Shown: positions 18,951 through 27,390, counted from the stretch's first letter. The stretch: 64,000 nucleotides of DNA from Candidatus Villigracilis proximus (GCA_016715195.1 JADKBB010000001.1:1-64000), one strand, 5' to 3'. Notes: generated by a model not told the origin, from the sequence alone. A program made the numbers and translations.

Positions 18951-19162
18951 TTATGGGCTAAAGTCAAGAGTGAAGATCGGAATAATGATGATAGGTGTAG
19001 GTGATTTAAAGATGAGGATGGGAGTAAGGATAATGATCCCGCCCCTGGTTGAGGTGGCAGATGGAACCGGTGTTTGTGTTTGGGTGGCGCGTCCCCGGGC
19101 AGGTTACAGGCCAGTACAGCAAGGGTGATGAAAACTACCGATAATAAAATATTTTTTTGCAA
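18951..19162 (-). CDS. small lipoprotein, frameshifted
   Basis: A short secreted lipoprotein. The N-terminus MQKNILLSVVFITLAVLAC ends in a lipobox (LAVLAC) with Cys19 as the lipid-modified residue. The frame reads GDAPPKHKH after that, but shifting by one base near the CC at about 19085 gives TQTQTPVPSATST and then a hydrophobic Ile-rich tail ending at 18951, the usual Thr/Pro linker style of this genome. So a one-base indel is likely and the product is about 70 residues. Function unknown. Confidence 0.6.
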
Positions 19163-19229
19163 ACATTAAATTCTCCTCCGAGAGATTGATGCTCGCATTA
19201 TAGGCGCACTTGATAAAAATTTAACTCCA

Positions 19230-19955
19230 CTATTTCTCCCATAGTGTGATCAACATTTTCACACGCACCCGAACGCGCGCATCGGCGTTTGCAACAGCCC
19301 ACAAAGACTTTGTGTTTTGAAAAACATCGTCTTCCAATTTCTCAAAACCATCCCACTCGTCCTCCATAAAATCCTTCATCTCGGAGGGTGTATCCCAATA
19401 ATAAAAAAAGGCAAATTCTTCTTCTTCTTTTTTGACATACCACCTGCGGGATTCAACTTCCCGCATCGCCTGAAACGCCGCTTCATCATCTGCCACCGCC
19501 GCAGGCAGATCGGTCAATCTACCTGCAAGCTGATACCCCGTCGAAGAAGAGACTTCCACCGACCAGTTTGACTCCACGGGCCGCAGATCGATCAGTATTC
19601 CCTTTGGCTTGAGCGTTCTTCGTATTTCATCCAGAGCATGGACCATGCTCGCATGTTGCATTCATCACAACGACCATGCCAGAATGGCGATATCAAAAGA
19701 TTCGTTTACAAAGGGAATATGGCTCGCGCTCGCCTGCGCAAAGTGGACATGCCCCTGCGCAGTGGCGGGGGTTTCTGCACGAGCCACGCGTACTGCGTCG
19801 CGGTCAGGATCAAATCCAACGGTAAAGTTGGATGCGTTGGCGTATTTCCATGTCAACCGGCCTTCGCCGCATCCCACTTCGAGAATGCGTTGATTTGAAA
19901 ATCCTGCAAATTTATGCAAAATCTTTTTTTCGAATCCTTCCGGGTCTCGTTGCAT
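19230..19955 (-). CDS. class I SAM methyltransferase with tandem in-frame UGA (candidate Sec-Sec)
   Basis: One continuous frame of 241 residues if the two UGA codons at 19667-19662 (minus strand) are read through. Residues 1-96 hold the SAM-binding motif I (ILEVGCGEGRL, about 24-34), the acidic VGFDPD and the motif IV region SFDIAILAWSL. After UGA-UGA the same frame continues with MVHALDEIRRTLKPKGILIDLRP, the motif V/VI region every class I enzyme needs. A 17-base hairpin follows at SECIS-like distance. Alternatives are a nonsense-mutated gene or a split protein, but the second half has no plausible own start signal. The substrate is unknown. Confidence 0.7.
19634..19650 (-). promoter_or_regulatory. 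candidate bacterial SECIS hairpin in methyltransferase gene
   Basis: On the minus strand GAGCAT-GGTCC-ATGCTC forms a 6-base-pair stem with a GGUCC loop. The loop begins 18 bases after the second UGA and 21 after the first. The bacterial SECIS model, as I recall it, asks for a short stem, a G in the first two loop bases and 16-37 bases from UGA to loop. The E. coli fdhF element has a GGUCU loop. The match may be chance, since a palindrome here also encodes sense codons. Confidence 0.5.
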
Positions 19956-19980
19956 GGTTATTGAGCCTGTTGAAATAGGG

Positions 19981-20409
19981 TCATTTATTACCCAGCTTCT
20001 TCATTGTTTTTACTGACACAGTTACCAGCTCTTTTAAGACCTTCTTATCCACATCATCCAGTTTCTTAAGATACAGACATCCAACACTGGTTTTATGCTT
20101 GCCCAGTTTTTTTAACAGGTCTTTATGCAGATCGAATCCGCTCATCAGATACAGCGTCAGGTTTTGTTTGCGCGGCGAAAAACCGGTCAACATCCAATCG
20201 CCTTCACGTCCACCGGAGCTTTTGTAATGATAGCTTCCAAACCCGACAATACTTGCTCCCCACATTTTCGGCGCTTCCTTTGTAACCTGCTTCATGAGCT
20301 TAAGAATTTCAAAGCAATCTGCGCGCTTTTGCTCATCTTCGATCGAGTTAAGAAAACTTTCCACGCTTGCATCATTGACTTTCGTCTTTAATTCAACCTT
20401 CTTTGCCAT
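19981..20409 (-). CDS. DUF1801 (YdhG-like) protein, copy 1
   Basis: A 142-residue soluble protein of the DUF1801 family. Typical features are the N-terminal SVESFLNSIEDEQKRADCFEI helix, PKMWGASIVGFGSYHY, GFSPRKQNLTLYL and GCLYLKKLDDVD. No catalytic residues are known to me. A second, clearly homologous gene lies 64 bases upstream on the same strand, so this is a tandem duplication. The ATG follows GAGGATAAG. Confidence 0.88.
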   Translation of the reverse strand: MAKKVELKTKVNDASVESFLNSIEDEQKRADCFEILKLMKQVTKEAPKMWGASIVGFGSYHYKSSGGREGDWMLTGFSPRKQNLTLYLMSGFDLHKDLLKKLGKHKTSVGCLYLKKLDDVDKKVLKELVTVSVKTMKKLGNK

Positions 20410-20473
20410 CTTATCCTCCAGCCTCTAAAGATCAACCGCGTACCCGTTTAAAGGTTTGCACCAAACGAAAGCC

Positions 20474-20887
20474 TTACCTGGAGTGACCAGCTTTTTTAAA
20501 TGATTCGTTGATCAGTTCCTGTAAAACATTCGTGTCAACATCTGTAAGCTTCTTTATATACAAACATCCCTTGCCTGTCGTATGTTTACCGAGCTTCTTC
20601 AAAAGCGGATTTTCAAGATCATTGCCCAGACCGATATACAGGGTAATGTTCTGCTTACGCGGCGAAAATCCTATTTGCATCATATCGCCTTCCCGTCCGC
20701 TTTCGTATTTGTAATGATACGAACCGAACCCGATAATGGCCGTTCCCCACATTTTGGGCTCTTGTTTTGAAGCCCGTTTCATCATCTTAATGATCTCCAA
20801 ACAATCCTTGCGTTTTTGCTCATCTTCCACAGCATTTAGGAATTCTTCCACGCTCGCATCATTGATCTTTGTTTTTAAGTCAGCCAT
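20474..20887 (-). CDS. DUF1801 (YdhG-like) protein, copy 2
   Basis: A 137-residue paralogue of the following gene. It shares the plan SVEEFLNAVEDEQKRKDCLEI, PKMWGTAIIGFGSYHY, FSPRKQNITLYIG and GCLYIKKLTDVD, with roughly 60 percent identity by eye. AGGAGACTC precedes the ATG. Function unknown; the pair may be co-transcribed. Confidence 0.88.
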   Translation of the reverse strand: MADLKTKINDASVEEFLNAVEDEQKRKDCLEIIKMMKRASKQEPKMWGTAIIGFGSYHYKYESGREGDMMQIGFSPRKQNITLYIGLGNDLENPLLKKLGKHTTGKGCLYIKKLTDVDTNVLQELINESFKKAGHSR

Positions 20888-21062
20888 AAGAGTCTCCTAT
20901 CAATAAAAGATTTTGATTTTCGTGCTTGGGTTTTTTATCATAATACCAATTTCTCTACTGCACATGCAAACCCTAAAAGCCTACCTTGCTTTCGTAAAAG
21001 CCTGATTCACAAAAAGCCCTTTAGAGTTTTTGCGAAATAAATATGTGGTAGCGAAATATCAG

Positions 21063-22757
21063 TTACAAAATCTTGTAATACACCTGCGGCTCTTTTCTTT
21101 CCACTGCCTGCTCTGCATTGACAGCCAGACGCAGTAATAAACTTTCCTCCCAGGCACGTCCCATGGCTTGCATACCGATTGGCATCCCGCTTTTGGTGTA
21201 GCCAACAGGAAAGGAGACAGCCGGCAGACCGGTCATGTTGGCGGCTGTTACAAAACGCATGATCTCAATTGTGGTTGATAGGTCTGATTCTCCATTGGGC
21301 AGCGCACCTTTTTTTATTTCCGGCGCGGTGATGGCGGTGGTTGGTGTTAAGACCATATCCACCTCTTTGAAGACACGCTCAAAGTTTTTGATGATGCGTG
21401 TGCGGGCGCGTTGTGCCAGAATATAATCCTGTGCTGAGAAGGCGCGTCCCAGAGCAAGGTTGAGGCGTACATCCAATCCATGTTGACGGTGATGCTCGGC
21501 GTAGGTGTAACTCATGGCTTGCACCATTTCACTCACAATCGAGACCGTATGCGCGATGCGATTTAATTCCAGATCAGGGATGACGATCTCGCGGATCTCT
21601 GCGCCCATATCTGTGAAGCGGTTAAGCATTGTTTCGCAGGCAGTGACCACTTCTGCGTCGGCATGTTGGAACCAGGCTTTATACACGCCGAGTTTGATGC
21701 CGCGTAAATTAAGTTCATTCCAATTTTCCAGCGTGGGTAATGGTTGATGCAATGATGTAGGGTCGTGCAGGTCGGGGCCGGCCATCACAGCGTAGGCTAA
21801 AGCCGTATCGGTTGCAGTCCCCGCTAACGGGCCGATATGAGCCACGCTCCAATCCAGTGGCGCGGCGCCGTGTTCACTGATTCGTCCGAAAGTGGATTTC
21901 AATCCGAAGATTCCACAGAATGAAGCGGGGATGCGGATCGAGCCTCCGCCGTCTGCGCCAATGGCAACGGGGACAAGCCCTGCGGCGACAGCTGTTGCTG
22001 AACCACTGGAACTTCCGCCGGTGAAGTGGCTTGTGTGATATGGATTGCGCGTCGTGCCGTGATGTGGATTTAATCCAGTCACGTTGATGCCGATCTCATG
22101 CATGTTGGTTTTTCCGACCAACAACGCACCCGCAGCACGCATCCGTGCTACAACACTCGCATCTTCTTTGGCTGGAGATTTTCCCAGAAAGGAAGTGCCA
22201 ACCGTGGTGTGATAAGGCAGCATGTCCATTTCATCTTTGACTGCAACTGGGACGCCGTCAAAGATGCTGAGCGGTTTGCCTGCTTTTATGCGCAGCGTAG
22301 CTTCGCGCGCCTGTCGCATGACATCTTCACGCTGGAAGGCGATCACTGCCCGCAAAGGTGGAGTGGATGTGTTGCTGGCTTCAATGGCGTCCAGTAATTT
22401 TTTTGCAACTTCTTCAGGTGTGGTCTTTCCATCGCGATAGGCTTTGGCATAATCGAACACGGTGGCGAAGTGAAATCCGCGCGATTCTGTTGCCGATTCT
22501 TTCGGCCATTCTTTTTCTGGAACCGCCGAATCTTTGTGCGCAAGTGTGCCTGTGAAGTGGATCGGATGGTGTGTTGGATTTTCATTCAGTACTTGTTTGC
22601 GCAGCCAGCTAATGCCCGAGCTTTCAAAAAGACTTGGGGTTAACAATCCACCCAGTGGTCCTTCGACCAGTGAAACGAACAGGCGTAACAATCCGCCGGA
22701 GAGATAGGGGAGTTTGACAGATTTCAGATCGTAAACGTTTTTGTTTTCCATGTTCAT
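21063..22757 (-). CDS. amidase-signature family hydrolase
   Basis: A 564-residue amidase. The Ser-cisSer-Lys triad is visible: Lys in PVAVKDEMDM, the signature FTGGSSSGSATAVAAG with cis-Ser, and the nucleophile Ser in GADGGGSIRIPASFCG. It is longer than GatA because of a 100-residue N-terminal part. No GatB/GatC gene is nearby, so a free-standing amide or nitrile-pathway hydrolase is more likely than tRNA amidation. Its ATG overlaps the upp stop by ATGA, so the two are coupled. A second amidase lies at 31.5 kb. Confidence 0.92.
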   Translation of the reverse strand: MNMENKNVYDLKSVKLPYLSGGLLRLFVSLVEGPLGGLLTPSLFESSGISWLRKQVLNENPTHHPIHFTGTLAHKDSAVPEKEWPKESATESRGFHFATVFDYAKAYRDGKTTPEEVAKKLLDAIEASNTSTPPLRAVIAFQREDVMRQAREATLRIKAGKPLSIFDGVPVAVKDEMDMLPYHTTVGTSFLGKSPAKEDASVVARMRAAGALLVGKTNMHEIGINVTGLNPHHGTTRNPYHTSHFTGGSSSGSATAVAAGLVPVAIGADGGGSIRIPASFCGIFGLKSTFGRISEHGAAPLDWSVAHIGPLAGTATDTALAYAVMAGPDLHDPTSLHQPLPTLENWNELNLRGIKLGVYKAWFQHADAEVVTACETMLNRFTDMGAEIREIVIPDLELNRIAHTVSIVSEMVQAMSYTYAEHHRQHGLDVRLNLALGRAFSAQDYILAQRARTRIIKNFERVFKEVDMVLTPTTAITAPEIKKGALPNGESDLSTTIEIMRFVTAANMTGLPAVSFPVGYTKSGMPIGMQAMGRAWEESLLLRLAVNAEQAVERKEPQVYYKIL

Positions 22758-23380
22758 CCTGTTCCAAATTGTCTATCACCTGCATCACCGAGGCCGGGGA
22801 CAATATAGGCGCGTTCGTTAAGATGATCATCAATTGCGGCGAGATAAATATCAATATCAGGATGTGCTGTTTGCATGGCTTTTATGCCTTCAGGCGCGCC
22901 GATCAGTCCGACGAATTTTATTTTCTTCACGCCCCAGCGTTTAAGAATATCGGCCGTTGCTGTAGCCGAGCCGCCCGTTGCAAGCATAGGGTCAAGGATC
23001 AGACAGACAGAAACACGTGGATCGATCGGGAGTTTGTTGTAATACTCCACGGGCTGAAGCGTTTTTTCGTCACGATACAATCCAATATGCCAGACTTCGG
23101 CAGACGGCATCAGTTCCCAGATCCCTTCCATCATGCCAAGCCCCGCGCGCAGAATGGGGACAAGCCCGATCTTTTCCTTAAGTTCCTGTGCGGTCATTTT
23201 GGTGAGTGGGGTCTCAATTTCAATTGGCATTGTTTGCAGATCGGCAGTGGCTTCGTATGCAAGAAGTCCCGCGATTTCTCTGACGAGTTCGCGGAACTTT
23301 TTGGGTTCGGTATTTTTATCTCTTAATCGTGAAAGTTTGTGAGCAACAAGCGGGTGTTTGGATGCGTAGACAGTGGACAT
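22754..23380 (-). CDS. upp: uracil phosphoribosyltransferase
   Basis: A 208-residue pyrimidine salvage enzyme making UMP from uracil and PRPP. The PRPP-binding loop LILDPMLATGGSATAT lies at about residues 126-141 and the C-terminal uracil-binding YIVPGLGDAGDRQFGT is complete. Family length is normal. The stop overlaps the amidase start by four bases (ATGA), suggesting a two-gene operon. Confidence 0.97.
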   Translation of the reverse strand: MSTVYASKHPLVAHKLSRLRDKNTEPKKFRELVREIAGLLAYEATADLQTMPIEIETPLTKMTAQELKEKIGLVPILRAGLGMMEGIWELMPSAEVWHIGLYRDEKTLQPVEYYNKLPIDPRVSVCLILDPMLATGGSATATADILKRWGVKKIKFVGLIGAPEGIKAMQTAHPDIDIYLAAIDDHLNERAYIVPGLGDAGDRQFGTG

Positions 23381-23442
23381 GAAATGCTCCTATTTTTGAA
23401 GTTTCCCTATTATAGCGTGAGAATGTGAGTCTGTTTTATTTC

Positions 23443-23497
23443 TTGACAAGGGAGTTGGTTTTATGTAAAATAGTAAACACTGTAAACAATTGTAAAC
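23443..23497 (+). promoter_or_regulatory. promoter and triple GTAAAC repeat before TetR gene
   Basis: TTGACA (23443-23448), a 17-base spacer and TAAAAT (23466-23471) make a strong sigma-70-type promoter. Right after the -10 box GTAAAC occurs three times, at 23473, 23482 and 23492, spaced 9 and 10 bases. The position overlaps the transcription start, as expected for an autoregulatory operator of the downstream TetR gene. TetR operators are usually palindromic, so direct repeats are unusual. Confidence 0.7.
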
Positions 23498-23519
23498 GCA
23501 TAAAACAAAAGGTGGCTGA

Positions 23520-24212
23520 ATGGCACAGACAAGACGTGAAAAATTACGAGATGCGACCCGCGAAGAGATCATGTCTACAGCGTGGAAGCAGATCGGCGAA
23601 GTGGGCGCTTCGGGACTTTCCCTGCGCGGGATCGCCCGCGAAATGGGGATGACCGCGCCCGGGCTGTATCGCTACTACAAAGACCGCGATGCACTGGTCA
23701 CTGCTTTGTTGATGGATGCCTTCGGCTCGTTCACCTCCGCGCTGGAAACTGGTCGCGGCACCCGCAAGGCAGATGACCACGCTGGAAGATTTTCCGCGAT
23801 GTGCAAATCCTATTTTCAGTGGGCGGTACAAAATCCACAACGCTATATGCTTTTGTTTGGGACACCCATTCAGGGATACATGTTTGCCGAGGAATTGGGG
23901 CCGGTTGCGCGGCGAAGTTTCCTTGTGCTGCAAGGCGTGATAGGGGAGGCGTATGTGGCAGGAAAAATAAAAGGGGAGTTAACTGCTCTTCGGCTGCCGA
24001 CCAGCCTCAAAGTCCAGTATGAGGCGCTTGGAAAATTTGGAATGCCGTACACGGGAACCGTCACACAGTTGGCGCTGTCCGCCTGGTCAATGATCCACGG
24101 GATGACTTCCCTGTATCTCTATAATTATTTGTCGGGATTTTTACAAGGCAGTGTGGATGCCTTTGTTGATTTTGAGATCGAAAAAATGAAAAAAATATTG
24201 GGGCTGGAATAA
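23520..24212 (+). CDS. TetR family regulator with WHG-like C-terminal domain
   Basis: A 230-residue regulator. The N-terminal HTH (residues about 8-56) reads ATREEIMSTAWKQIGEVGASGLSLRGIAREMGM then TAPGLYRYYKDRDALVTALL. The C-terminal part (FQWAVQNPQRYMLLFGTPIQGY) fits the WHG/TetR_C_33-type ligand domain. It is followed 10 bases later by a polyferredoxin gene and then by membrane protein genes. It probably represses its own promoter and this set. Confidence 0.92.
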   Translation: MAQTRREKLRDATREEIMSTAWKQIGEVGASGLSLRGIAREMGMTAPGLYRYYKDRDALVTALLMDAFGSFTSALETGRGTRKADDHAGRFSAMCKSYFQWAVQNPQRYMLLFGTPIQGYMFAEELGPVARRSFLVLQGVIGEAYVAGKIKGELTALRLPTSLKVQYEALGKFGMPYTGTVTQLALSAWSMIHGMTSLYLYNYLSGFLQGSVDAFVDFEIEKMKKILGLE

Positions 24213-24222
24213 AGGAGAAAAT

Positions 24223-24987
24223 ATGGCACGTCAACTTCCCATGCGGCAGCGCATTCGCAAAGCACTCGTAATCATTGCGTTTTTGTCTTTCCCTGTGACG
24301 ATGAATTTTCTGTCACCTTATGTCATTATCGATGGCGCGATGAACGGCGTTGTGAATGGCAGTTTGATCATGTTTGGATTGATGTTTTTGTCTTCGCTGT
24401 TCTTTGGCCGGTTGTGGTGCGGATGGATTTGCCCGGGTGCGGGGATGCAGGAAATGATGGAGCCGGTGAATAACAAAGCGGTCAACGGCGGGAAGATCGA
24501 TTGGATCAAATGGACGATCTGGGTTCCGTGGCTTTCGTTGATCGTTTGGTTTGCGGTGAGCGCGGGCGGATATCAACGTGTGGACTTTTTGCACCTTACC
24601 GAAAATGGGATCTCTGTCGCTGGCACGCCTGACCGCCCGATATTTTTTGCCTACCTGATCTATTACATTGTGGTCGCGTTGTTTGTGGGTCTGGCAATTT
24701 TTGCGGGGAAGCGGGCGGGATGTCACACCATTTGTTGGATGGCTCCCTTCATGATGATCGGGCGCTGGACACGAAATCTTTTTGCGTGGCCTTCGCTCAG
24801 GCTGGTCGCGGACTCGTCTGCCTGTACGAATTGCAAGTCGTGTACGAAAAGCTGCCCGATGAGTTTGGACGTCAACGCAATGGTGCAGATCGAAAAGATG
24901 GAACATGCTGAATGTATTTTGTGCGGCACCTGTGTGGATGGCTGCTCAAAGAAGGCAATCCGCTATTCGTTCTCGGCCGGAAAGTAA
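24223..24987 (+). CDS. NapH/RdxA-like membrane polyferredoxin
   Basis: A 254-residue membrane iron-sulfur protein with about four helices. It has the NapH-type Cys motifs facing the cytoplasm (GRLWCGWICPGAGMQE and GCHTICWMAPFM) and two C-terminal [4Fe-4S] motifs, CTNCKSCTKSCP and CILCGTCVDGCSK. Proteins of this family pass electrons between quinol, ferredoxin and periplasmic or membrane partners. No nap genes are nearby, so the role is not nitrate reduction by default. It is probably co-transcribed with the TetR gene upstream. AAAGGAG precedes the ATG. Confidence 0.88.
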   Translation: MARQLPMRQRIRKALVIIAFLSFPVTMNFLSPYVIIDGAMNGVVNGSLIMFGLMFLSSLFFGRLWCGWICPGAGMQEMMEPVNNKAVNGGKIDWIKWTIWVPWLSLIVWFAVSAGGYQRVDFLHLTENGISVAGTPDRPIFFAYLIYYIVVALFVGLAIFAGKRAGCHTICWMAPFMMIGRWTRNLFAWPSLRLVADSSACTNCKSCTKSCPMSLDVNAMVQIEKMEHAECILCGTCVDGCSKKAIRYSFSAGK

Positions 24988-25001
24988 TTAAATTTTCCCG
25001 C

Positions 25002-25022
25002 GGGGGGGGGGGGGGGGGGGGG
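25002..25022. repeat. 21-base poly-G tract and flanking homopolymers
   Basis: A run of 21 G is followed by an A8 run (about 25029-25036) and a C8 run (about 25045-25052), all between the polyferredoxin stop and the CPBP gene. Runs of this length are very rare in bacterial chromosomes. It may be a phase-variable tract acting on the downstream promoter, a distorted GC-rich terminator or a read/assembly artefact. Confidence 0.9.
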
Positions 25023-25128
25023 AAGAGGAAAAAAAACCGGGAGACCCCCCCCTCTGCGGTTCAAAATAATTTTGCAAGTATTCTTGTATTAAAGTAAGAA
25101 CTTGGGTAATTATGGGAATAGTAAAAAA

Positions 25129-25944
25129 ATGAACACAAAAACTTCGTGGCTTCAAAAAAATTCTTTGCTTGGATACTTCGTTTTGGCATATGCAATTTCG
25201 TGGACGATCGGCATTCCGCTCGCTTTGATTGCTCAGGGAAAAGTTAACTGGCAGATTCCCTTTCCTGTGCATTACTTGTATGCCTACGGCCCCATGCTTT
25301 CGGCTTTGATCATGACCGGGCTTACAAAAGGCAAATCTGGCATTGCTGATATTTTCAAGCGCTTATTCAAATGGCGTATCGGTTTCAGTTGGTGGATGAT
25401 TTCCCTTTCTCCGTTGGCGGCATATTTTGTGATCGCGTTTGTTCAGCGCATGATTCAAGGCGAGTGGGTGGATTTCAGTCTTTTGGGCGAAGTCAACTTC
25501 CTGCCTAATTTGGGAGTCGGTGCGCTTTTCCTGTGGATCTTCACCTATGGCATTGGTGAGGAAGTTGGCTGGCGCGGATATGCCCTGCCGCGCTTGCAGG
25601 AAAAAATGAGCGCATTGAACGCGACTCTGGTATTGGGTGTGTTGTGGGCTTTATGGCACTTGCCGATTTTCTTCTACTTGTTCGACCCCGCCATTGCCAT
25701 CGGCTGGTTCTTCGGTCTGATGAGCGGCGCAATCCTTTTTACATGGCTTTACAACAGCACAGATGGAAGTCTGCTGGCGGTTGCGCTTTGGCATGGCGCG
25801 TTCAATTTCATCACGGCTTCTGCGGCTGGTGAGGGACTGGGCGCCGCGATCATGAGCACGCTTGTGATGGTTTGGGCTGTGGCGTTGATCTTTGTTTACA
25901 AGCCCGCGAATTTATCCGCACAGGAAAAGCAGGTTATTAAGTAG
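25129..25944 (+). CDS. CPBP family intramembrane metalloprotease
   Basis: A 271-residue Rce1/CAAX-protease-like membrane protein with about eight hydrophobic segments. All family motifs are present: EEVGWRGY (EExxxR), LWALWHLPIFF (HxxxF) and LWHGAFNF near the C-terminus. It should cleave or bind within the membrane; in bacteria the substrates are mostly unknown. The ATG at 25129 is chosen because the earlier in-frame codons lie next to the homopolymer region; the ribosome site is weak. It is followed 13 bases later by a DUF998-like gene. Confidence 0.9.
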   Translation: MNTKTSWLQKNSLLGYFVLAYAISWTIGIPLALIAQGKVNWQIPFPVHYLYAYGPMLSALIMTGLTKGKSGIADIFKRLFKWRIGFSWWMISLSPLAAYFVIAFVQRMIQGEWVDFSLLGEVNFLPNLGVGALFLWIFTYGIGEEVGWRGYALPRLQEKMSALNATLVLGVLWALWHLPIFFYLFDPAIAIGWFFGLMSGAILFTWLYNSTDGSLLAVALWHGAFNFITASAAGEGLGAAIMSTLVMVWAVALIFVYKPANLSAQEKQVIK

Positions 25945-25957
25945 GGGAGACTGCAAA

Positions 25958-26557
25958 ATGAAAAAGAAACCAATTTCCATTGCAGTTGCTTATTTTATTG
26001 CGGTCATCGTGCTGGCGCATTTCTTCGTCCCGCCGCTGTATGATTGGACGCAGAACACCGTCAGCGACCTTGCTTCGCAGGGGCACACCTACAAGTGGAT
26101 CATGCAAACTGGCTTCATCGGCTTTGGTCTGCTGTTGACTTGGGGAGTTATCTTTCACTTCAGTAAAAACAGGCGCGCATATTTTCTGCTTTTTGTGGCG
26201 GTATATGGATTGTCCATTTTGATGTCTGGAATTTTCTGTACTATGCCAATTGATCCGTCCATGTCTTATTCGGTGAGTGAATCAAAATTACATTCCATGT
26301 TTGCTACAATTGCTGGAGTCGCCATGAGCCTTGGGATTTTCTGGCAGGTGATCGTCTCTTTAAATCAGCGTGAGCGATGGACGCGCATTGCCTTTTTTGT
26401 TTTGGTCATCGGGATTTCGGGATTGTTTGGCCTCGCAGAGAATCACATCCTCGCGCTTGATAAAGGAATCGTTCAGCGATGTTTGTATCTGGCTGGTCTG
26501 GCGTGGCTGATTTATGAAGAACAAATTCTATTCAAAGGAAAGGTGAATTCAAAATGA
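25958..26557 (+). CDS. DUF998-like membrane protein
   Basis: A 199-residue membrane protein with six predicted helices. The pattern of a first loop YDWTQNTVSDLASQGHTYKWIMQ and a small acidic loop in the second half (CTMPIDPSMSYSVSESKLHSMFA) resembles DUF998 proteins. GGGGAG lies before the ATG at 25958; an upstream start overlaps the CPBP gene. Its stop overlaps the next start by ATGA. Function unknown. Confidence 0.8.
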   Translation: MKKKPISIAVAYFIAVIVLAHFFVPPLYDWTQNTVSDLASQGHTYKWIMQTGFIGFGLLLTWGVIFHFSKNRRAYFLLFVAVYGLSILMSGIFCTMPIDPSMSYSVSESKLHSMFATIAGVAMSLGIFWQVIVSLNQRERWTRIAFFVLVIGISGLFGLAENHILALDKGIVQRCLYLAGLAWLIYEEQILFKGKVNSK

Positions 26558-26976
26558 ACGGAAATGATTTTATGGCATGGGTACTGCGTTCGCCGTTGCA
26601 TGGCATGTTGAGCAATGGCATGATGTTAATTACCATCACAGGCCGCAAGACCGGAAAAAAATATACAACTCCGGTTGGGTATTATGTGGAAGGTGATTCC
26701 ATGTGGGTCATCACCAGCCGCGAGCGGACGTGGTGGAAGAATCTGCAAGGCGGCGCCAAAGTGGACTTGCTGTTGAAGCGCAAGCCTGTACAGGGATTTG
26801 CAGATACGGATCTGGATGAAAAGTCTGTGGAGGCAAGAATGGTCGAGTATTTGCGCCATGTGCCGCAGGCGGCCAAACCAATGAAGATTCGTGTGGAAGA
26901 TGGCAAGCCTAATCCACTGGATATTGCTAATACGGCGAAAGAGCGGCTGTTCGTCAAAATTAAATTGAATGCGTAA
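26554..26976 (+). CDS. deazaflavin (F420)-dependent nitroreductase family protein
   Basis: A 140-residue split-barrel protein of the DUF385/DDN type. The motif LITITGRKTGKKYTTPVGYYVEGDSMWVITSRE at about residues 26-58 and WWKNLQGGAKVDLLLKR are characteristic. Members bind F420 or FMN, or act in biliverdin or fatty-acid saturation; which cofactor is used here is unclear. The ATG overlaps the preceding stop by four bases, so it belongs to the same operon. The stop codon overlaps the following terminator stem. Confidence 0.85.
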   Translation: MNGNDFMAWVLRSPLHGMLSNGMMLITITGRKTGKKYTTPVGYYVEGDSMWVITSRERTWWKNLQGGAKVDLLLKRKPVQGFADTDLDEKSVEARMVEYLRHVPQAAKPMKIRVEDGKPNPLDIANTAKERLFVKIKLNA

Positions 26977-27021
26977 AAAAGAGACAGTCACCGGTGCTAT
27001 GCAAAGGTGACTGTCTCTTTT
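26975..27021. terminator. bidirectional terminator
   Basis: Perfect 16-base arms AAAAGAGACAGTCACC and GGTGACTGTCTCTTTT with a 13-base loop. It serves the plus-strand operon and the convergent zinc-ribbon gene. Confidence 0.92.
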
Positions 27022-27024
27022 AGT

Positions 27025-27390
27025 TTATTTAAATAACCCTAATACAGACGGCAGTGCGCCCAATGCCACACATGCAATACAACCGATAACAAAGAGCGTC
27101 AGGCAGGTGGGCAGCAGCCAGCGGAGCCATGTCCACCCTGCATATAAGTTCCATGCTTTTCTGGCGATCGGTTCAGCTTTGCGAAGTAGATCAGGCGCTT
27201 CTTTTTCCAGACGGATAACGGGTTTGGCCTTCGACGAAATTTTCTCCACCCTCGGCCTTGCCGCCGTTTGCAGATTCTCAGGGATGGTTAAGTTGGTGCC
27301 GCAGTATGTGCAAGCCATGCGGCTTGTCCCTGCTTCGGGTTTGTTGGGTGCTCCGCAGGCAGAACATGAAAAAGTGGGGTTGCTGGTCAT
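27025..27390 (-). CDS. zinc-ribbon protein with C-terminal membrane helix
   Basis: A 121-residue protein with an N-terminal zinc ribbon (FSCSACGAPN ... MACTYCGTNL, two CxxC pairs at about residues 8-32), a basic middle region and one hydrophobic helix at the C-terminus (about 92-118). The ATG at 27390 is preferred over 27402 because GGAG lies about ten bases upstream. Such proteins are common tail-anchored proteins of unknown function. It stands alone on the minus strand. Confidence 0.75.
   Translation of the reverse strand: MTSNPTFSCSACGAPNKPEAGTSRMACTYCGTNLTIPENLQTAARPRVEKISSKAKPVIRLEKEAPDLLRKAEPIARKAWNLYAGWTWLRWLLPTCLTLFVIGCIACVALGALPSVLGLFK

Noticed and set aside
19662..19667. Reading UGA as Trp genome-wide (code 4)
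   Set aside because: UGA ends the P450, upp and the SPFH genes at the expected places (for example ATGA overlaps), so UGA is a normal stop.
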